Of a DNA stretch of 64,000 nucleotides, positions 44,726 through 56,739 are shown in pieces. The stretch is from the NCBI GenBank assembly GCA_001986395.2, contig MQVO02000001.1, positions 1,612,001 to 1,676,000 of the forward strand. The letters run 5' to 3'. A program made the position numbers and the translations under genes. Position 1 is the stretch's first letter. Each line of letters begins with the position of its first letter. The DNA comes from Irpex lacteus. Lineage: Eukaryota > Basidiomycota > Agaricomycetes > Polyporales > Irpicaceae. Below the pieces are notes generated by a model that worked only from the letters and a program-made list of their open reading frames with translations, was not told the DNA's origin and did no database searches.

Positions 44726-45950
44726 GTGCCACTCTTCACACAGGGGATAGTGTGCACAACTCGGAGGGGCTTACATCGTCGGTATTGAGGTATCGGAGTA
44801 CGGCTGATCAGGGGTGGTGTGCGACGGTCGACGTGTTCAAGGATGGTAAGTACCGCGCGGTATCATTGTCTAAACATCTGGCCATGGCATCCTCTCGGCG
44901 TCCGCCGTCAACTGAGCACGCCGTCATCTTTAACGACGGAAGTAGCTCTCGCGAGAGGCAGAGTCACCAATGGAGACATTAGGGAAACTGAACTAGAGAA
45001 AATCCGTATCTGGTCAACACAATGACGCCCGTCGAGCAGAACTGAAAAATTGGGAGCAAGTGCCACTCGCCTCGGTAAGGTGACCCCTTTACCACTACGT
45101 TATACTCGATTGGGTACGACGATCATCGTCGCATAGAGAGGGAGGGTAGAAGCCCTTGCGTAATAGGTATTGGGGAGCATTCCTGCGCGCGCAGAGAGGG
45201 GAAGGAGGGGAAGGGGGCTCGTCCTGCGTCACCTCCCGGGCACATTTATACGCAAGAGCGGTGCCACTTGCGAGCCGCGTGGCACGTCCAACGGCAGAGT
45301 CTCCGCTGAGGGCAAAGTATCAAAGATGCCTTTGCATCAATGAAACATTGTGGCATGCTTTTGGCGACATTGTATCTGTAGCCGCGTTCTAGGCAGTGAT
45401 CAAGACTGGGGATGAACGACCCGGAGGAACGGCGGGAGGGGGTATTTGAGAATATTACGCTGTCGGAATTAGAGAATGTGCGTCATGAATCTTTGTAATC
45501 GCTCAAATATTGGTCAAACAATCGTTCTGGAGTTAAGCGTACGCCGCAAAAGCGCGTTCACCACATTTTGGAGTATGCGATCGCCAATGGATGTATGCGC
45601 AGTGGCACTTGGCCCATAATAACAGGTACTCTCGACGCTTTGGTCCCAGAAGAGACTATAGTACTTCCAGTGCATGGGTCACTGATTGAGCACCAAAATT
45701 ACTGCAGCCTCTGCAGGGAAAAAAACGGCTGTAAAAGTACTGGAGGACTTCCGATAGCATCGACTCTACAGTGGTTTGGTCAGAGTACGCTCGAGATGTA
45801 TATGATTCGAGATAATGGGTCACCTAAGACATTATAGTTTATTTGCACTGGGTTGGGTCATGAAATCTTCGACTTCACGCACATCGAGCAGCTGGCCATG
45901 GCGGTCACTGGCAACGGTGTGGGACACGGTGGCGCTTACGCCAGTGGCAC
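44726..45950. promoter_or_regulatory. Cluster of GTGCCACT motifs upstream of zinc-finger gene 3
   Basis: Exact copies at 44726-44733, 45060-45067 and 45261-45268 on the plus strand, and at 45601-45608 and 45943-45950 as the reverse complement AGTGGCAC. Near copies occur at 44379 and 45985. They lie in a 1.9 kb gap (44198-46081) without any credible gene. Another TTTATACGC element like the TATA context sits near 45245, next to one motif copy, possibly a decayed promoter. Confidence 0.45.
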
Positions 45951-46081
45951 TTACTAGCTGAGCGCCTCCTAACTACTGTAACATCCACTGGCACCTCTCG
46001 CTCAAAAGTGCGCACATTACATACATTTGAAGGATACTATCGCACCTACACTCGAACGAATAAATTGTACAAGTACGCAAG

Positions 46082-46985
46082 ATGGCGTACGCCCAAGCCC
46101 AAGCCCAGCATCCTCGTTTCTCCGTCCTCTCGACAACCTCACTCGGATCTGTAGAGCACCTCTCACCAGCGGCATCGACCACTCGCTTTTCTCTCCCTTC
46201 GGCCCCTTCTATAAATACCACGCTTGCTGGTGGAAAGTCAGGAGTCAGGCCGAATATCTATGACCGTAATCTCAACAAAACGCGAACAGCCGAGGTCTCT
46301 GCCTCTGCCTTCTCGTTTCTGTTCTCGGAAGTAGTTCAGTACACGCAAAAGAGGGTCAGCGGTATCGCAGATCTCGAACGAAGGTCAGTATACTATATAA
46401 CTCATGGCGTGACTGTATATTCACTCCTGTTTTGTAGATTGAATACATTAGGTTATCGCGTCGGAACACGCGTACTAGAGTTGATGGTATGGCGAGCGGA
46501 GGGGACGTCGAAGGCACCCAAACGAGAGATTCGATTCTTGCCAGCACTCATGTCGATACACACGCAAGTGTGGAAAAGTGTGTTTGGGAAACCTGCAGAC
46601 GCGATCGAGAAGAGCGTGGAGAATTCGGATGAATGTGAGTACTACAGTCGCGACTTTATCGAAGGTCGTTCCTTCATGTTTTGGCTGCATAGATATGATT
46701 ATCGACAACGACCCTCCCATAACGCGGCATATATCCGTTCCCCGTGATATGAGCCAACTAAGTTGCTCGTCATTCTCTGCTGGGGTTGTCGAAGCTGTGT
46801 TGGATGGTCTCGGATTTGTGAGTGACATGATAATTTCACGGCTGCTTGTCTTGACAAAAGTATGCTCTCAGCCTGCGCGTGTTACCGCCCATAATACACC
46901 CACTGATCAATACCCCAATCGCACCACGATTCTCATCAAGCTTGAGCAATCAGTCATGGACCGTGAAGAAGCACTGAAAACGTAG
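46082..46985 (+). CDS. TRS31: TRAPP complex subunit Trs31 (TRAPPC5)
   Basis: Four exons (46082-46383, 46438-46634, 46693-46817, 46872-46985) give 245 residues. Trs31 is a core subunit of the TRAPP tether and Rab-exchange complex at the Golgi. After a 60-residue Ser/Ala-rich extension the Bet3-like fold begins: NIYDRNLNKTRTAEVSASAF, FLFSEVVQYTQKRV, LNTLGYRVGTRVLEL, LPALMSIHTQVWKSVFGKPAD, then YMIIDNDPPITRHISVPRDM, LSCSSFSAGVVEAVLDGLGF and a terminal RTTILIKLEQSVMDREEAL. These are the family blocks from end to end. Confidence 0.95.
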
Positions 46986-47482
46986 GAACTGTCGTGACAG
47001 GGTGTATAGATGTACGCTACGTATGTATTTCTAGCTGTTTATCAATCGCAGTGCCCATAGTGCTTCACCGTGCTCTTCCCGGAACTATGCATTTATTCTC
47101 GGGCCATTCGTTGCGAAGCCTCTAGACATGCAAACAAGTTTAAGAGGGCCGTCTGTACCACAGGTTTGCCTCATGGAGAAGAAACCCCAAAGCGAAGCTT
47201 CCTAAAGCACGAAGCTTCCTACAACACCGAGACACAGGAGGGCTGACAGGGGCATAGACAATCGGAGTATAAAACACATGCCAGTCCAAAGACGTGGTTG
47301 TCCAATCTGCATCGCCGTTGAGTACGAACACAACTGTCAGCCGCAGCGGTCCTCGTCGGTGGGTCAAATCAGGCTACCGACAAGCGGGTAGATATTCGGT
47401 TTGCCCTAATATGTGTATATGTGGACGAAGTGCTACGACCGCGGCTGACGAGAAAGGCAAGTCCGCACATGGTTGTCGACAA

Positions 47483-47490
47483 TATATAAA
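47483..47490 (+). promoter_or_regulatory. TATA-like box
   Basis: TATATAAA followed by a C/T-rich stretch and an ATG 57 bases later at 47547. This is the layout of a fungal core promoter, but the gene it would serve is weak. Confidence 0.35.
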
Positions 47491-47546
47491 CCCTTCGCGC
47501 TGCGCCATGTCAGCCTCACCTATCTTTACCTCTAACCATCACTACT

Positions 47547-47816
47547 ATGTCTATCATGCAGGCTGGCCCCGCTCTTCTCTCTACTTCGATGGCCCTCCTT
47601 CGCGCGTGCAGTGTCCTACAAGACCTTCGAGGACTCAATGCCTACCTCTCAAGTGCCAAGGTCGACGAAGGCGATGGCAATGTTGGTGGTGTTGGCGGTG
47701 GTACCTGTCGGTATGGCTGTAGCATGGATGCGTGGTGCGACATTAGGGGAGTCATGACCCTGCTTGACTGTCGTCGCCACCTTCTATTCTACCGGCCCAT
47801 CTCTTCCTCCCTCTGA
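47547..47816 (+). CDS. Possible small hypothetical protein
   Basis: An 89-residue frame starting MSIMQAGPALLSTSMALLRA and including a Gly/Val-rich stretch (VGGVGGG) and four Cys in the second half. The only support is the TATA-like box upstream and the ATG position; I recognise no family. In a second frame the Gly/Val-rich region reads as a hydrophobic segment, so a spliced form with a different end is possible. It may also be non-coding. Confidence 0.25.
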   Translation: MSIMQAGPALLSTSMALLRACSVLQDLRGLNAYLSSAKVDEGDGNVGGVGGGTCRYGCSMDAWCDIRGVMTLLDCRRHLLFYRPISSSL

Positions 47817-48057
47817 TGTTACGTCTGCGTTGATCTTCCCTTTCCCCCCTTATGTTAGATTCGTATCGGCGTCGCGTGGCTACTTTTTGCTATGGTTTGT
47901 GTGCGGTTTTCGTTGTCGTTCGGAGCGAGACTGAGGGTTGATCACCCTAGGACGTCGGACTGCGACGACATGGACTCAGACGTGGACATCTGTTGACTGT
48001 TTATCGTGTACTACCTTCCGTTCCACTGATTTACATTTTTCCCCTGCCAGAACTGCA

Positions 48058-48380
48058 AGCCTCGACAACTTCCTCAAACGTCGCTCGGTGCTATCAAGAC
48101 TATGGGACTCGCGGACTTCACGGTAACGGATGAGCGGCTTCGAGGACTGCCATGGGTCCAACTCCCGCTCCCCGTCTTTTCAATTATCATCTTCCCTTGA
48201 CTGCCACCCGTGTTCTGCTTTCGTTCGCTGATTACTCTGTCTTAGTTTCCAGAGCTTCGACAACTTCCTCAAGCGTCGCACTGTGCTTCAATATCTCAAG
48301 ACCGAGGTCCCTTGAGCCGACGGGTATATTCTTGGTATCGCATGAGCAGTTTCGAGGGCGACCATGCGTCCAACTCCTGC
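48058..48380. repeat. Diverged direct repeat, two copies about 194 bases apart
   Basis: Copy 1 at about 48058-48170 and copy 2 at about 48252-48380. Both begin with CTCGACAACTTCCTCAA or CTTCGACAACTTCCTCAA, then CGTCGC, and share TCGAGG and a later GTCCAACTC block. Several indels separate them. No coding frame runs through both. Confidence 0.5.
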
Positions 48381-48514
48381 TCTACGAGTTTCTCTTTCTC
48401 AACTATGTGCTTTGAGGCTTTGTAGTATCATCGCGGCAACTGTCGTGATCTACTCATCTTCTTGTTACTACTTACAGCTATGGCCAAGACGGCATTCGAT
48501 GTTGTGCTTGAAGA

Positions 48515-48689
48515 CCTGGGCTCTGGGGGATACATACTTGGACTTCGAGAAATTAATACTTGGGCGCTGGGGGGATTAATACATGGGCTCTGGGGAATGA
48601 ATACCTGGGCTCTGGGGGATGCATACTTGAGCTCTGGAGAACGAATATTTGGGCTCTGGGGGATTAATACATGGGCTCTGGGGGATGAC
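48515..48689. repeat. Minisatellite, about 8 units of 20-24 bases
   Basis: Imperfect tandem units of the form TGGGCTCTGGGGGATNAATAC. The clearest are the last five, with GGGCTCTGG(G)GGAT repeated; the second and sixth units have several changes. A frame through it codes for repeats of WALGD and GLWG, but there is no sign that it is expressed. Confidence 0.75.
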
Positions 48690-49348
48690 GGCAATGGCGA
48701 GCTCGAGTTTGGGAAATTGGTCTGGCCAGCTATTTTCTTAAGCTCGTTTGAGTTTTTGCCGTTCACGAGCGAAGGCCGCAATTACACTTTGTTTTCTGTT
48801 CCACACTAGTAGAAGCAGTGCACTCGTAGAGCGCTAACGGAACGCGAGCTTTCGACAGGACGGATCCATCTGGCGGGTAAGAGATCAACGTACTAATTTT
48901 GGGATAAGGCGAGTACAATTCTCTTGCTCGATATTTTTCAAGTACTTTAGCTGACTTCTCTCCAGACCTTCTCTCAACCTGAGAGATGCTCTGAACCTGA
49001 GTCGCGTTTAGGTCGGAGACGCGATTCAACGGGGATACGTACTATACCACTGTAGTTTTGTAGATACGGTAGTATCCCTGGTGAAAATGCTTGTGCGCGA
49101 AATTGAGTCGTATCTTCATTTCGAGCCGGCGTTGAGTAGTGTTCGTTTGCCATTTATGGAAGACACTCTCATTGTGGCGTTAGACGCTTGTATGCGGCGA
49201 CGCGACCGACGACCGCGTCGAGCATCGGTCTGTTTTGTGCATGTACAGCTAGCACTACCAGCTACTACCGATTCTTCAACCACAACGTCGACTCCAACTT
49301 GTGCTGCTTCCCTTGTTATCACCGTGACTCTTCTTTCTAGATCAAAGG

Positions 49349-52300
49349 ATGACATCTGAGCAGCTATGGTCTCAAGTGGCTGAGAAGTGGCAAACCTCGT
49401 TCAACAGACTAAATCGGAATGAGCCAGGAATCACAGGCTTGCTTACTTTCAGTGAAGTACATGAAGCGAACCGTGTGTGCCTCGCTATGGTGCTAATCGT
49501 CACTTAGGCATGGATGCTCGCCAAGGACTTCCTCCGGCCAAGGAACATCGACGAGCCATCTCCGAAGTCTACAGTTAGTACGTACGGCCTGGACGTCGAC
49601 GCTAGCGAAGACCCTTAGTCGTATCGTTTAGATAGACAGCAACTACGCGCCGCATTTGACAAGATAGCGCAACGCAAGATGCTTACCGCCCTCCTCGAAG
49701 AATTCCTTGGTGAGTAAGCATGCGCGTACAGCCGTCCGTGGTTCGCTTAGGGTACTACTCTCGGGAGATCAGAGGACATGCGCTGGCAGCTACCATATAT
49801 AACGAGGGATATTGAGGGGTTAATGAGACAATACGAGGTACGTTTGACGACTGTATGTCAAGTCTGGAGCTAATTTAAGCACAGGCCACCTCCGACCCAC
49901 TCTACATCGCCGGTTGCATATCCCGCCTTGTGCTTTGGCATAAAGCTTGGGCACCATTCCCAGAGTACGAGCAATTTCGTATAATCTAGTATGTACGTAC
50001 TTATAAGCATTGCGCTTAGGCTGGGGCCAACGGTCGTCAATGCGTTCACGAACACCTTCCAAACACATGTCTTCTCTGTGTTACCGCGATCATTCTCACA
50101 AGGATTCAAGAGCCTCGTATCCGCCACTCTGAACCCAGAATACGCGTCTGAACCTCCCGCATGGATGAAGACGCTCTTCCCGCAGACTGGACCACCTCCA
50201 GAAAGATGGGACAAACCTCTGTGGCAGGCCTTCGAGCAGCTTGGCATGACAGAGCGATACGAGTCGCTCATCGCTAGCGTTTGCTATGAGCACGTAGAGG
50301 CACATATCATGGATACGTATTCGAAGGTGTGGGATAAAGAGTGTTTGACGGAGGCGCGAGATTGGATGTCGAAGCATATATTGCCATGGCTATTCATGCC
50401 GTACGCACCAAACGCGAAAACAGGTACGTTCGCCATCCAAGTGTCTATCCTGACGCCCATGTTGTGTCTGCAGTGGAAGAAGCGGCGCCCTTCATATCTG
50501 GTATAGGAACAAGACTCGACTATCACGTTTGCAAAACTCTTGCTGATTTACGGTACGCCTTGATCAGGAAACGGTATCTGCGTGTGCTAATTTATACGTT
50601 AGAACGCGTGAAATATTTGATATCATCATCGACTTCCCGGACTCGAGGCCTGCTCTGGATGACTTGAAGGTCCTTAGCCTCGCTTCGTTCTGCCTTTCGG
50701 TCGCTGAACGATCTCTTAGAAATGCATACTGCGAGTAGATCACCGCTCTGTGCTCGTGAAGACGCTACGGAAAGAGTAACTATGCTGTTCTACTTCGTCT
50801 TGACAAGCACACTGAATTTTTCTCAGGAATTCTCGTCGATTGCTGCATCCCGGTGCCGACACCAAGATGATCCTTCAACAATACGTCTCCATAATCAAGT
50901 GTCTGCGAATAATAGATCCACAAGGTGTCCTCCTGTTCAAGGTTGCAGACCCCATTCGGAGATATCTCAGGTATTGTTCGATCACTGCTGCTAGTCTTAC
51001 CTTATGCTAAGCCCACACTACTTCAGAGAGCGGCCAGATACTATTCGATGTGTTGTCGCAAGCTTGGTCGCAGACCACGAAAGTGGTGATTCTTTAGTGG
51101 ATGAGAACGATACCGTGCAACCTCTGCAACAAGCGCAAGTCGACGACTATTCCGATCTCAACTGGGAACCTGAGCCTCAAGATGCTGGACCTGGTACGTG
51201 TAACATGGTACGAATTGTTGGTCGTGCTAACCATACAATAACAGACTTCCGGACCAACAAACCTAGCGATATCATCAGCACACTTGTCAGTATCTACGAC
51301 TCTCAGGACCTGTTTATCAAGGAGCTCCAAGTCCTACTGGCGCAACGGCTACTTGCTATCAAGGACGGCAACTTCGACAGAGAGGTACGTCGAAAACCGA
51401 TGAGCTAGTCACAAGGTCTATTATTGACAATTTCTCAGCGTCGCAATATTGAGGTACTCAAGATTAGGTTCGGGGAAGCACAGCTACAAGTTTGCGAGGT
51501 CATGTTGCGGGATCTGACCGACTCCAGACGAATCGATCAGCATATACAATCGCAGAACAACTGTGCCACGGTTAGTCTATATCTCTACTTTCTCTGACGG
51601 AAACAATCTGACTTGTCACATAGGCGCAGTTACATCCGACCATCATTTCACGACATTTTTGGCCTTCTTTGCAGACGAACACGTTCACTATGCCAGGGCA
51701 ATTCAAACAGTATGCTCTTAACTTCGAACTTGGGAGGTATCCTACTTACATTTTTTTCTAGAATACAAGAGGTGTACCAGAAGGAATTCACGACTTTCAA
51801 GCCTGACAAAAAGCTCGTGTGGATGTCACACCTTGGTACTGTTAGTCTCGACGTCGAGTTAGATGATAGAACGATCTCCGCGGAAGTTCCTCCTCTGGAG
51901 GCAGCAATCATCGAGTTGTTTTCTCAACAGGGTCAGTTCATCACTGGCTAGTTACCAATCCATACTGATGATATGAATGCAGATACCCTGACACCGGAAG
52001 AGATTATTGAGAAGATAGGGTCTGTTGAGCGTCCAGCTGTGATAAAGGCGCTGGGAACATGGATAGAACTTGGGGTTATCAAGCAGGATGAAGCGAACAA
52101 GTTTAGGCTGTTGCATGTGGCAGAGGCAGCGACTGGGTCAAAGTCGGCACAACGTCCTCAAGGTAAGAGCAGCATTTGTACCTGACGGTATGATGGCTGA
52201 CCTGTGTCTTCTAGCTATGGTCGTAGAAGAAGATGTCCCGCTCATCGCAGCTCAACAGCAGCAAGCAGAGCAAATGAAAGTATTCTGGAAGGTAAACGCA

Positions 52301-52516
52301 TCGACTTACCTTTTAGAAGAGTATTAACGACTGCGATAGTTCATCGAAGGAATGCTACGAAATCTGGGTTCTCTTCCCGTGGACAGGATCCAGCAGATGC
52401 TCAAGTTTGCACCGGGGTACGATCGTTCAGTCGAGCAACTGGGCCAGTTCATGGAGGCAGCTCGACGAGAGGGGCTTGTGACGGTAAAGGATGGCATGTG
52501 GAAACTATCGGCATAA
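49349..52516 (+). CDS. APC2: Anaphase-promoting complex subunit 2 (cullin homology)
   Basis: 18 exons sum to 759 residues. Apc2 is the cullin-like scaffold of the APC/C ubiquitin ligase that drives anaphase and mitotic exit. The N-terminal helical repeats contain AWMLAKDFLRPR and the SDPLYIAGCISRLVLWHKAWAPFPE segment. The APC2 hallmark LRKENSRRLLHPGADTKMIL is followed by YVSIIKCLRIIDPQGVLLFKVADPIRRYL. The cullin part has IKELQVLLAQRLL, LKIRFGEAQLQVCEVMLRDL, and HPTIISRHFWP. The C-terminal winged-helix domain includes FIEGMLRNLGSLPVDRIQQML and ends GLVTVKDGMWKLSA. The gap 46986-49348 upstream is gene-poor. Confidence 0.95.
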
Positions 52517-52627
52517 GTATGCAGAGCGATGTTCATATATGCTAACTCTTGTAAACTAATCGCATTGTTGTATTATTACCACGACTATCTTCAAACGAAA
52601 TGATGCCTTCTAAAGGCTGTCAGACCT

Positions 52628-54542
52628 TCAGCTGCGAACACGAATGTTCGATCGTGGATGACGACGTTCGATGATCCACCCAGCAACGACTATCGCAGTA
52701 GCCGCTACGAAGCATGTGCCTGCGTAAATGATCATCTTCTCGTATTGCCCTCCAGCGAGTTTCAGACCTATTTCATGGTGGGATCCCGATTGTGGGGTCA
52801 CAGAGGCGGATTGCCTAGGCTGCAAGGCGGTAGAGATGGGTGTTGAGAGTATGTTGCCTATACCCCGTGAGAGCATCAGGAAACCAAAGATAGTCGTGGT
52901 TAGGGTAGGGTCGTCCTCTGAGAGACAGTTTAGGCCGTGTCAGAGTTGTGCGCATAAGAAGAGATAAAGGCGTACTAGCGATGGGCTTGACAAAGCCTGT
53001 CCATAAGCTACTATAGCCAGTAGCTAAGCAACCATACACGATTCCGTAAGCGATGAGCCCGGCAAACGTGTAGGACAAAATGCCCCAAAGGACAAATACG
53101 GAGAGAGCGGTACAGAACAGAGTGGTCGTCGCTAGCATCCATGGGCTGAAGCGGTCGCTGAGTACACCGAGTGAGAGACGGCCTACAACGCTGGCCCCAT
53201 TGAGGAATGCAAGGGCCAAAGAGGCAGAGCTCGAGCTCAATTGAAGCGATGACGCGTAGGCTAGTTTGATTCAATATTATGGGTTCTGCTGATAGACGTG
53301 TAAAATTGATGTCGCACCTGGAAGCCAAAGGATTGGTATGAAGTAGGCCAGTCCTTGGAGCAAGGTAGCAAAGATGATGATCCAGAATGAGACGTTCCGG
53401 GTGTAGATACGACTTGAATGCGAGTTCAAACTCGCACGAGGGCCTGGACCTTGTACACGGCTCTCGGGCAGGCGTCCACGAACAAAGGGTAGCGCGATAA
53501 CAAGTGCGATAGCCTCCGCAACGCCTAAGTACCGAATGGTGATTTGTGCGTCGTATTTATTGAGCAAGGGCGGAAGTATGAGTGGAAGCAGAAGACCTCC
53601 AAGGGCGGTTCCTAAAAGTGGTCTTGAGTTTCTGTGTAGATCGCCGTGAAAGGACGTTTCGCATTTTACAAACCTGCGTTAATAGCCCCACTGGCAAGGC
53701 CGCGACGGACAACGAACCACTCCGACATGTAGTATATTGTCGGAGCGTACATCAAAGCTGATATGTGGAAGAACATAGTTGAGCACACGTCACGTCAAAC
53801 TGGGTTAAGGCTTACCTCCTCCAACAGCATACAGTACGCCTTGCAAAGCGACCAGGGACACGATCTGCCTGTGTTTTAGGGTCTGAACAAGACGGGGTAT
53901 CGCTTGAGGTTTACCGTTTGGGCGTAGCTCGCTCCGACCAGGCTGGCGACCATGCATGCTGCACCCACCCACATTGAGGTCCGTCGATGACGCGGGTAGC
54001 GTGCTATGAGTGGGTATGTTATAGGCCCTATTTGCCACAATATTAGGTTCATAAGTCTAGAGTCATAGTCTGTGTAGAGATTACTTACCAGCACAGTACA
54101 TGATCCCGGAAGACAGCGGACCAACTAATGGCAGTAGGAACGAGGCTTGGCTCTGCGACGACCAGTATGGGTCGTCCAAATATCTGACTAGGAAAACTCC
54201 GTATGCGTTTGGAAGACTCCAGACGATCATCTCGACACAACATGCGGCTATCAACTAGAAACAGTCAAAATAACGAGATGAGTGATAGCTTGCAGGCTGA
54301 AGTAAAGTTTCTCGTACAAACGACCATGCTCCGAATCCTTTGTCTACGGGTGCCAAAGATGTCTCATTCGTACGTTCGGCAGAGCTGTGGAAAGCCTCAT
54401 CCAGGGGGGTGCCAGTTGAACTGCCAAGTTGTTGATTAGTGACGACTTCGGATATCTCTATACTCTCCGGTACACAATCCTCCTGAGGGTACGTCTCGCA
54501 AGGACGGTCAAGAACCGCAAGTTCCACGTCTGCGGCAGCCAT
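52628..54542 (-). CDS. MCT-like MFS transporter, tandem copy 1
   Basis: A many-exon gene of the fungal monocarboxylate-transporter-like group. An acidic N-terminus ends in TSLAPVDKGFGAWSF, the fungal form of the MCT entry motif, then SLPNAYGVFLVRYLDDPYWS begins the first helices. Later blocks: PLVGPLSSGIMYCAGPITYPL, ARYPRHRRTSMWVG, GGLLLPLILPPLL, RIYTRNVSFWIIIFATLLQGLAYFIPILWLP, LALAFLNGASVVGRLSLGVLSDRF and MLSRGIGNILSTPISTALQP. Twelve helices are expected. Yeast relatives carry riboflavin (Mch5) or unknown substrates, so substrate is open. It is a clear tandem duplicate of the gene at 54834-56739. The last exon ends at 52628, only 111 bases from the APC2 stop. Confidence 0.85.
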
Positions 54543-54833
54543 CCGAGGCCTGTGATATGGTGGTTAGTAGTAGCAGAGCTAATTAGCGCTCAGGAGTCAT
54601 ATTCTGTCATATAGAGGTAAATCCGGATGATGTCAACATCAGCTTCAAGTGAGCGGCTAGATCTACGGTCGTGCTGATCTTCGTGAATGTCAGAAGGCTT
54701 GTTGACGAGTCCTGGACTCAGGCAGGCGTAATATTTTGAAGGTATCATAGGTCGCGTTAAGGTGTTACCGAAACAGCTCCTACGAGGTACCCGATATCAG
54801 CCTCGACGTTGTAACCACAATGCTACTCGAATT

Positions 54834-56739
54834 TCATGCCCGGCGACCACTAACAGCAGAGCTAGGATACTTCCGCTCAACCGCCCAACCTGCCGCAATC
54901 ACTACTGCAGCGGCCACGAAACACGTGCCAGCGTATATAATCACATTCTCATACTGGCCTCCTGCGAGCTTCAATCCAATTTGGTGGTGATACACGGGTG
55001 GCGAAGGTGCTGTCACTGCAGGAGATCGTGCCGGTTGGAGTGCAGTGGAGATTGGCGTCGAAAGTATGTTCCCGATGCCTCTTGAGAGCATCAAATAACC
55101 GAGGACGGTCGTGGACATCGTTGGGTCGTCTTCTACACAAAAACGTGCAACAGAAGTCATTAGTGCATCTGCAGGCTTTTTAATGGAGAAATGAAGAGCT
55201 TACTGGCGATACGTTTCACGAAACCGGTCCATAGACTGCTCCAGCCACTGGCCAGGATACCATACGTGATGCCATACACTATGATACCTGCGAATGTATA
55301 CGATAGAACACCCCACAGGATGAACACGGCGAACCCAGTGCAGAGAAGCGTGGCAGACGCAAGCAGCCAGGGGTCGAAGTGGTCAGTCAGCATACCGAGA
55401 CCTACACGTCCTGCGATGCTACCACCGTTGAGGAAGGCGAGAGCCAGAGAAGAAGAACTTGGACTAAGTCTCAAAGACGAGGCATAGGCTGCAGAGATGT
55501 GTGGTCAGTGTTGATATGAATGAAACGGTCAATGTAACACATACATGGAAGCCAGAGTATTGGAATAAAGTAAGCAAGTCCTTGTAATAGAGTTGCGAGA
55601 ACGATGAACCAAAATGTCTTGTTTTTCAGGTACACGTGGCCGGCGTCCGACGCTGAATGTGCGCGAGCGTTGGGGCCTTGGACCCGACTCAGAGGAAGAC
55701 GACCACGGATGAAGGGAAGAGCAAGCACCAACATGGCGCTTTCTACTATACTCAGGTAACGTAGAGTTGTTGGAGCCCCATACTTTGTTAGCAACGGGGG
55801 AAGTATAAGGGGAAGGAGGAGTCCGCCGAATGAGGTCCCTGATACACTGAAATTAGCGAAATAAGGGGTTGAGTATACTACGGTTGCTGTGTACCTGCGG
55901 TTATCATTCCAAGTGCGAGACCACGTCGAGCAACAAACCATTCAGACAGGAAATACATTGTAGGAGCGTATAACAAAGCTATCCTCTGCTCGTCAGCTAT
56001 ATGACCTTTATGTGTATAGAACCTTTATTGAACGCGTACCTCCACCGATGGCGTATAAAACACCTTGTAGAGCAACTAGCGACACGATCTACGTAAAATT
56101 CTTAATAAAGGAAATCGAAATGAAGGGATAGACGTACCGTATGAGCGTAACTAGCACCTAACAAGCTAGTAAACACACAGGCTGCGCCGAACCACATGAA
56201 GGCCCGCCGCTGGCGTGGGAATCTGGCGGCTAGAGGATATGTAACAGGTCCTGTAGAAATCATCAGATAAAAGTGACATTTGGGACCGAGGAATCGCTTA
56301 CCAGCGCAGTAGATGATTCCGGATGACAGAGGGCCCACGAGAGGCAAAAGAAAGGAGGCCTTCGACTGCGATGACCAATAAGGGTCTTCCAGGTATTTGA
56401 CAAGGAACACTCCATAGGAATTAGGCAGTCCCCACACAATTGTCGATATGAAGAATGCTGCTACTAGCTGACCAGACTATGAGCAAATAAGCTCCTCAGG
56501 CTGTAGGCTATCGAAAGACTTACAAAGGACCATGCTCCAAATCCGGAGTCTACGGGAGCCAACGACGTCTCGTTGACCCGCTCGGGAGGTGGTGCTTCGC
56601 GATGATCTGTTTCGCCCTCTTCTTCTTGTGCATCGGAGATGCGATTCAGAACCAAAGGATTCTCATTCGTCGTGCGATCATCTGTCACGGTGGAATGGTC
56701 GATTCTTTCCAGCTCAACTTCTGTGGCCACAGTCGACAT
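54834..56739 (-). CDS. MCT-like MFS transporter, tandem copy 2
   Basis: Same architecture as copy 1: TSLAPVDSGFGAWSF, GLPNSYGVFLVKYLEDPYWS, PLVGPLSSGIIYCAGPVTYPL, ARFPRQRRAFMWFG, GGLLLPLILPPLL, IRGRLPLSRVQGPNARAH, FIVLATLLQGLAYFIPILWLP, LALAFLNGGSIAGRVGLGML, MLSRGIGNILSTPISTALQP. The two proteins match along their whole length, differing most in the first 60 residues and in the central loop. The start at 56739 (MSTVATEVEL) is chosen because it aligns with the start of copy 1; an in-frame ATG at 56778 would add 13 residues. The 291-base gap 54543-54833 between the copies is empty. Confidence 0.85.

Noticed and set aside
44716..45392. Small plus-strand frames in the gap upstream of zinc-finger gene 3
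   Set aside because: Composition not protein-like, no family match, and overlapping the motif cluster.
48515..48689. CRISPR array
   Set aside because: The units are contiguous and imperfect with no unique spacers, and the DNA is eukaryotic; it is a minisatellite.
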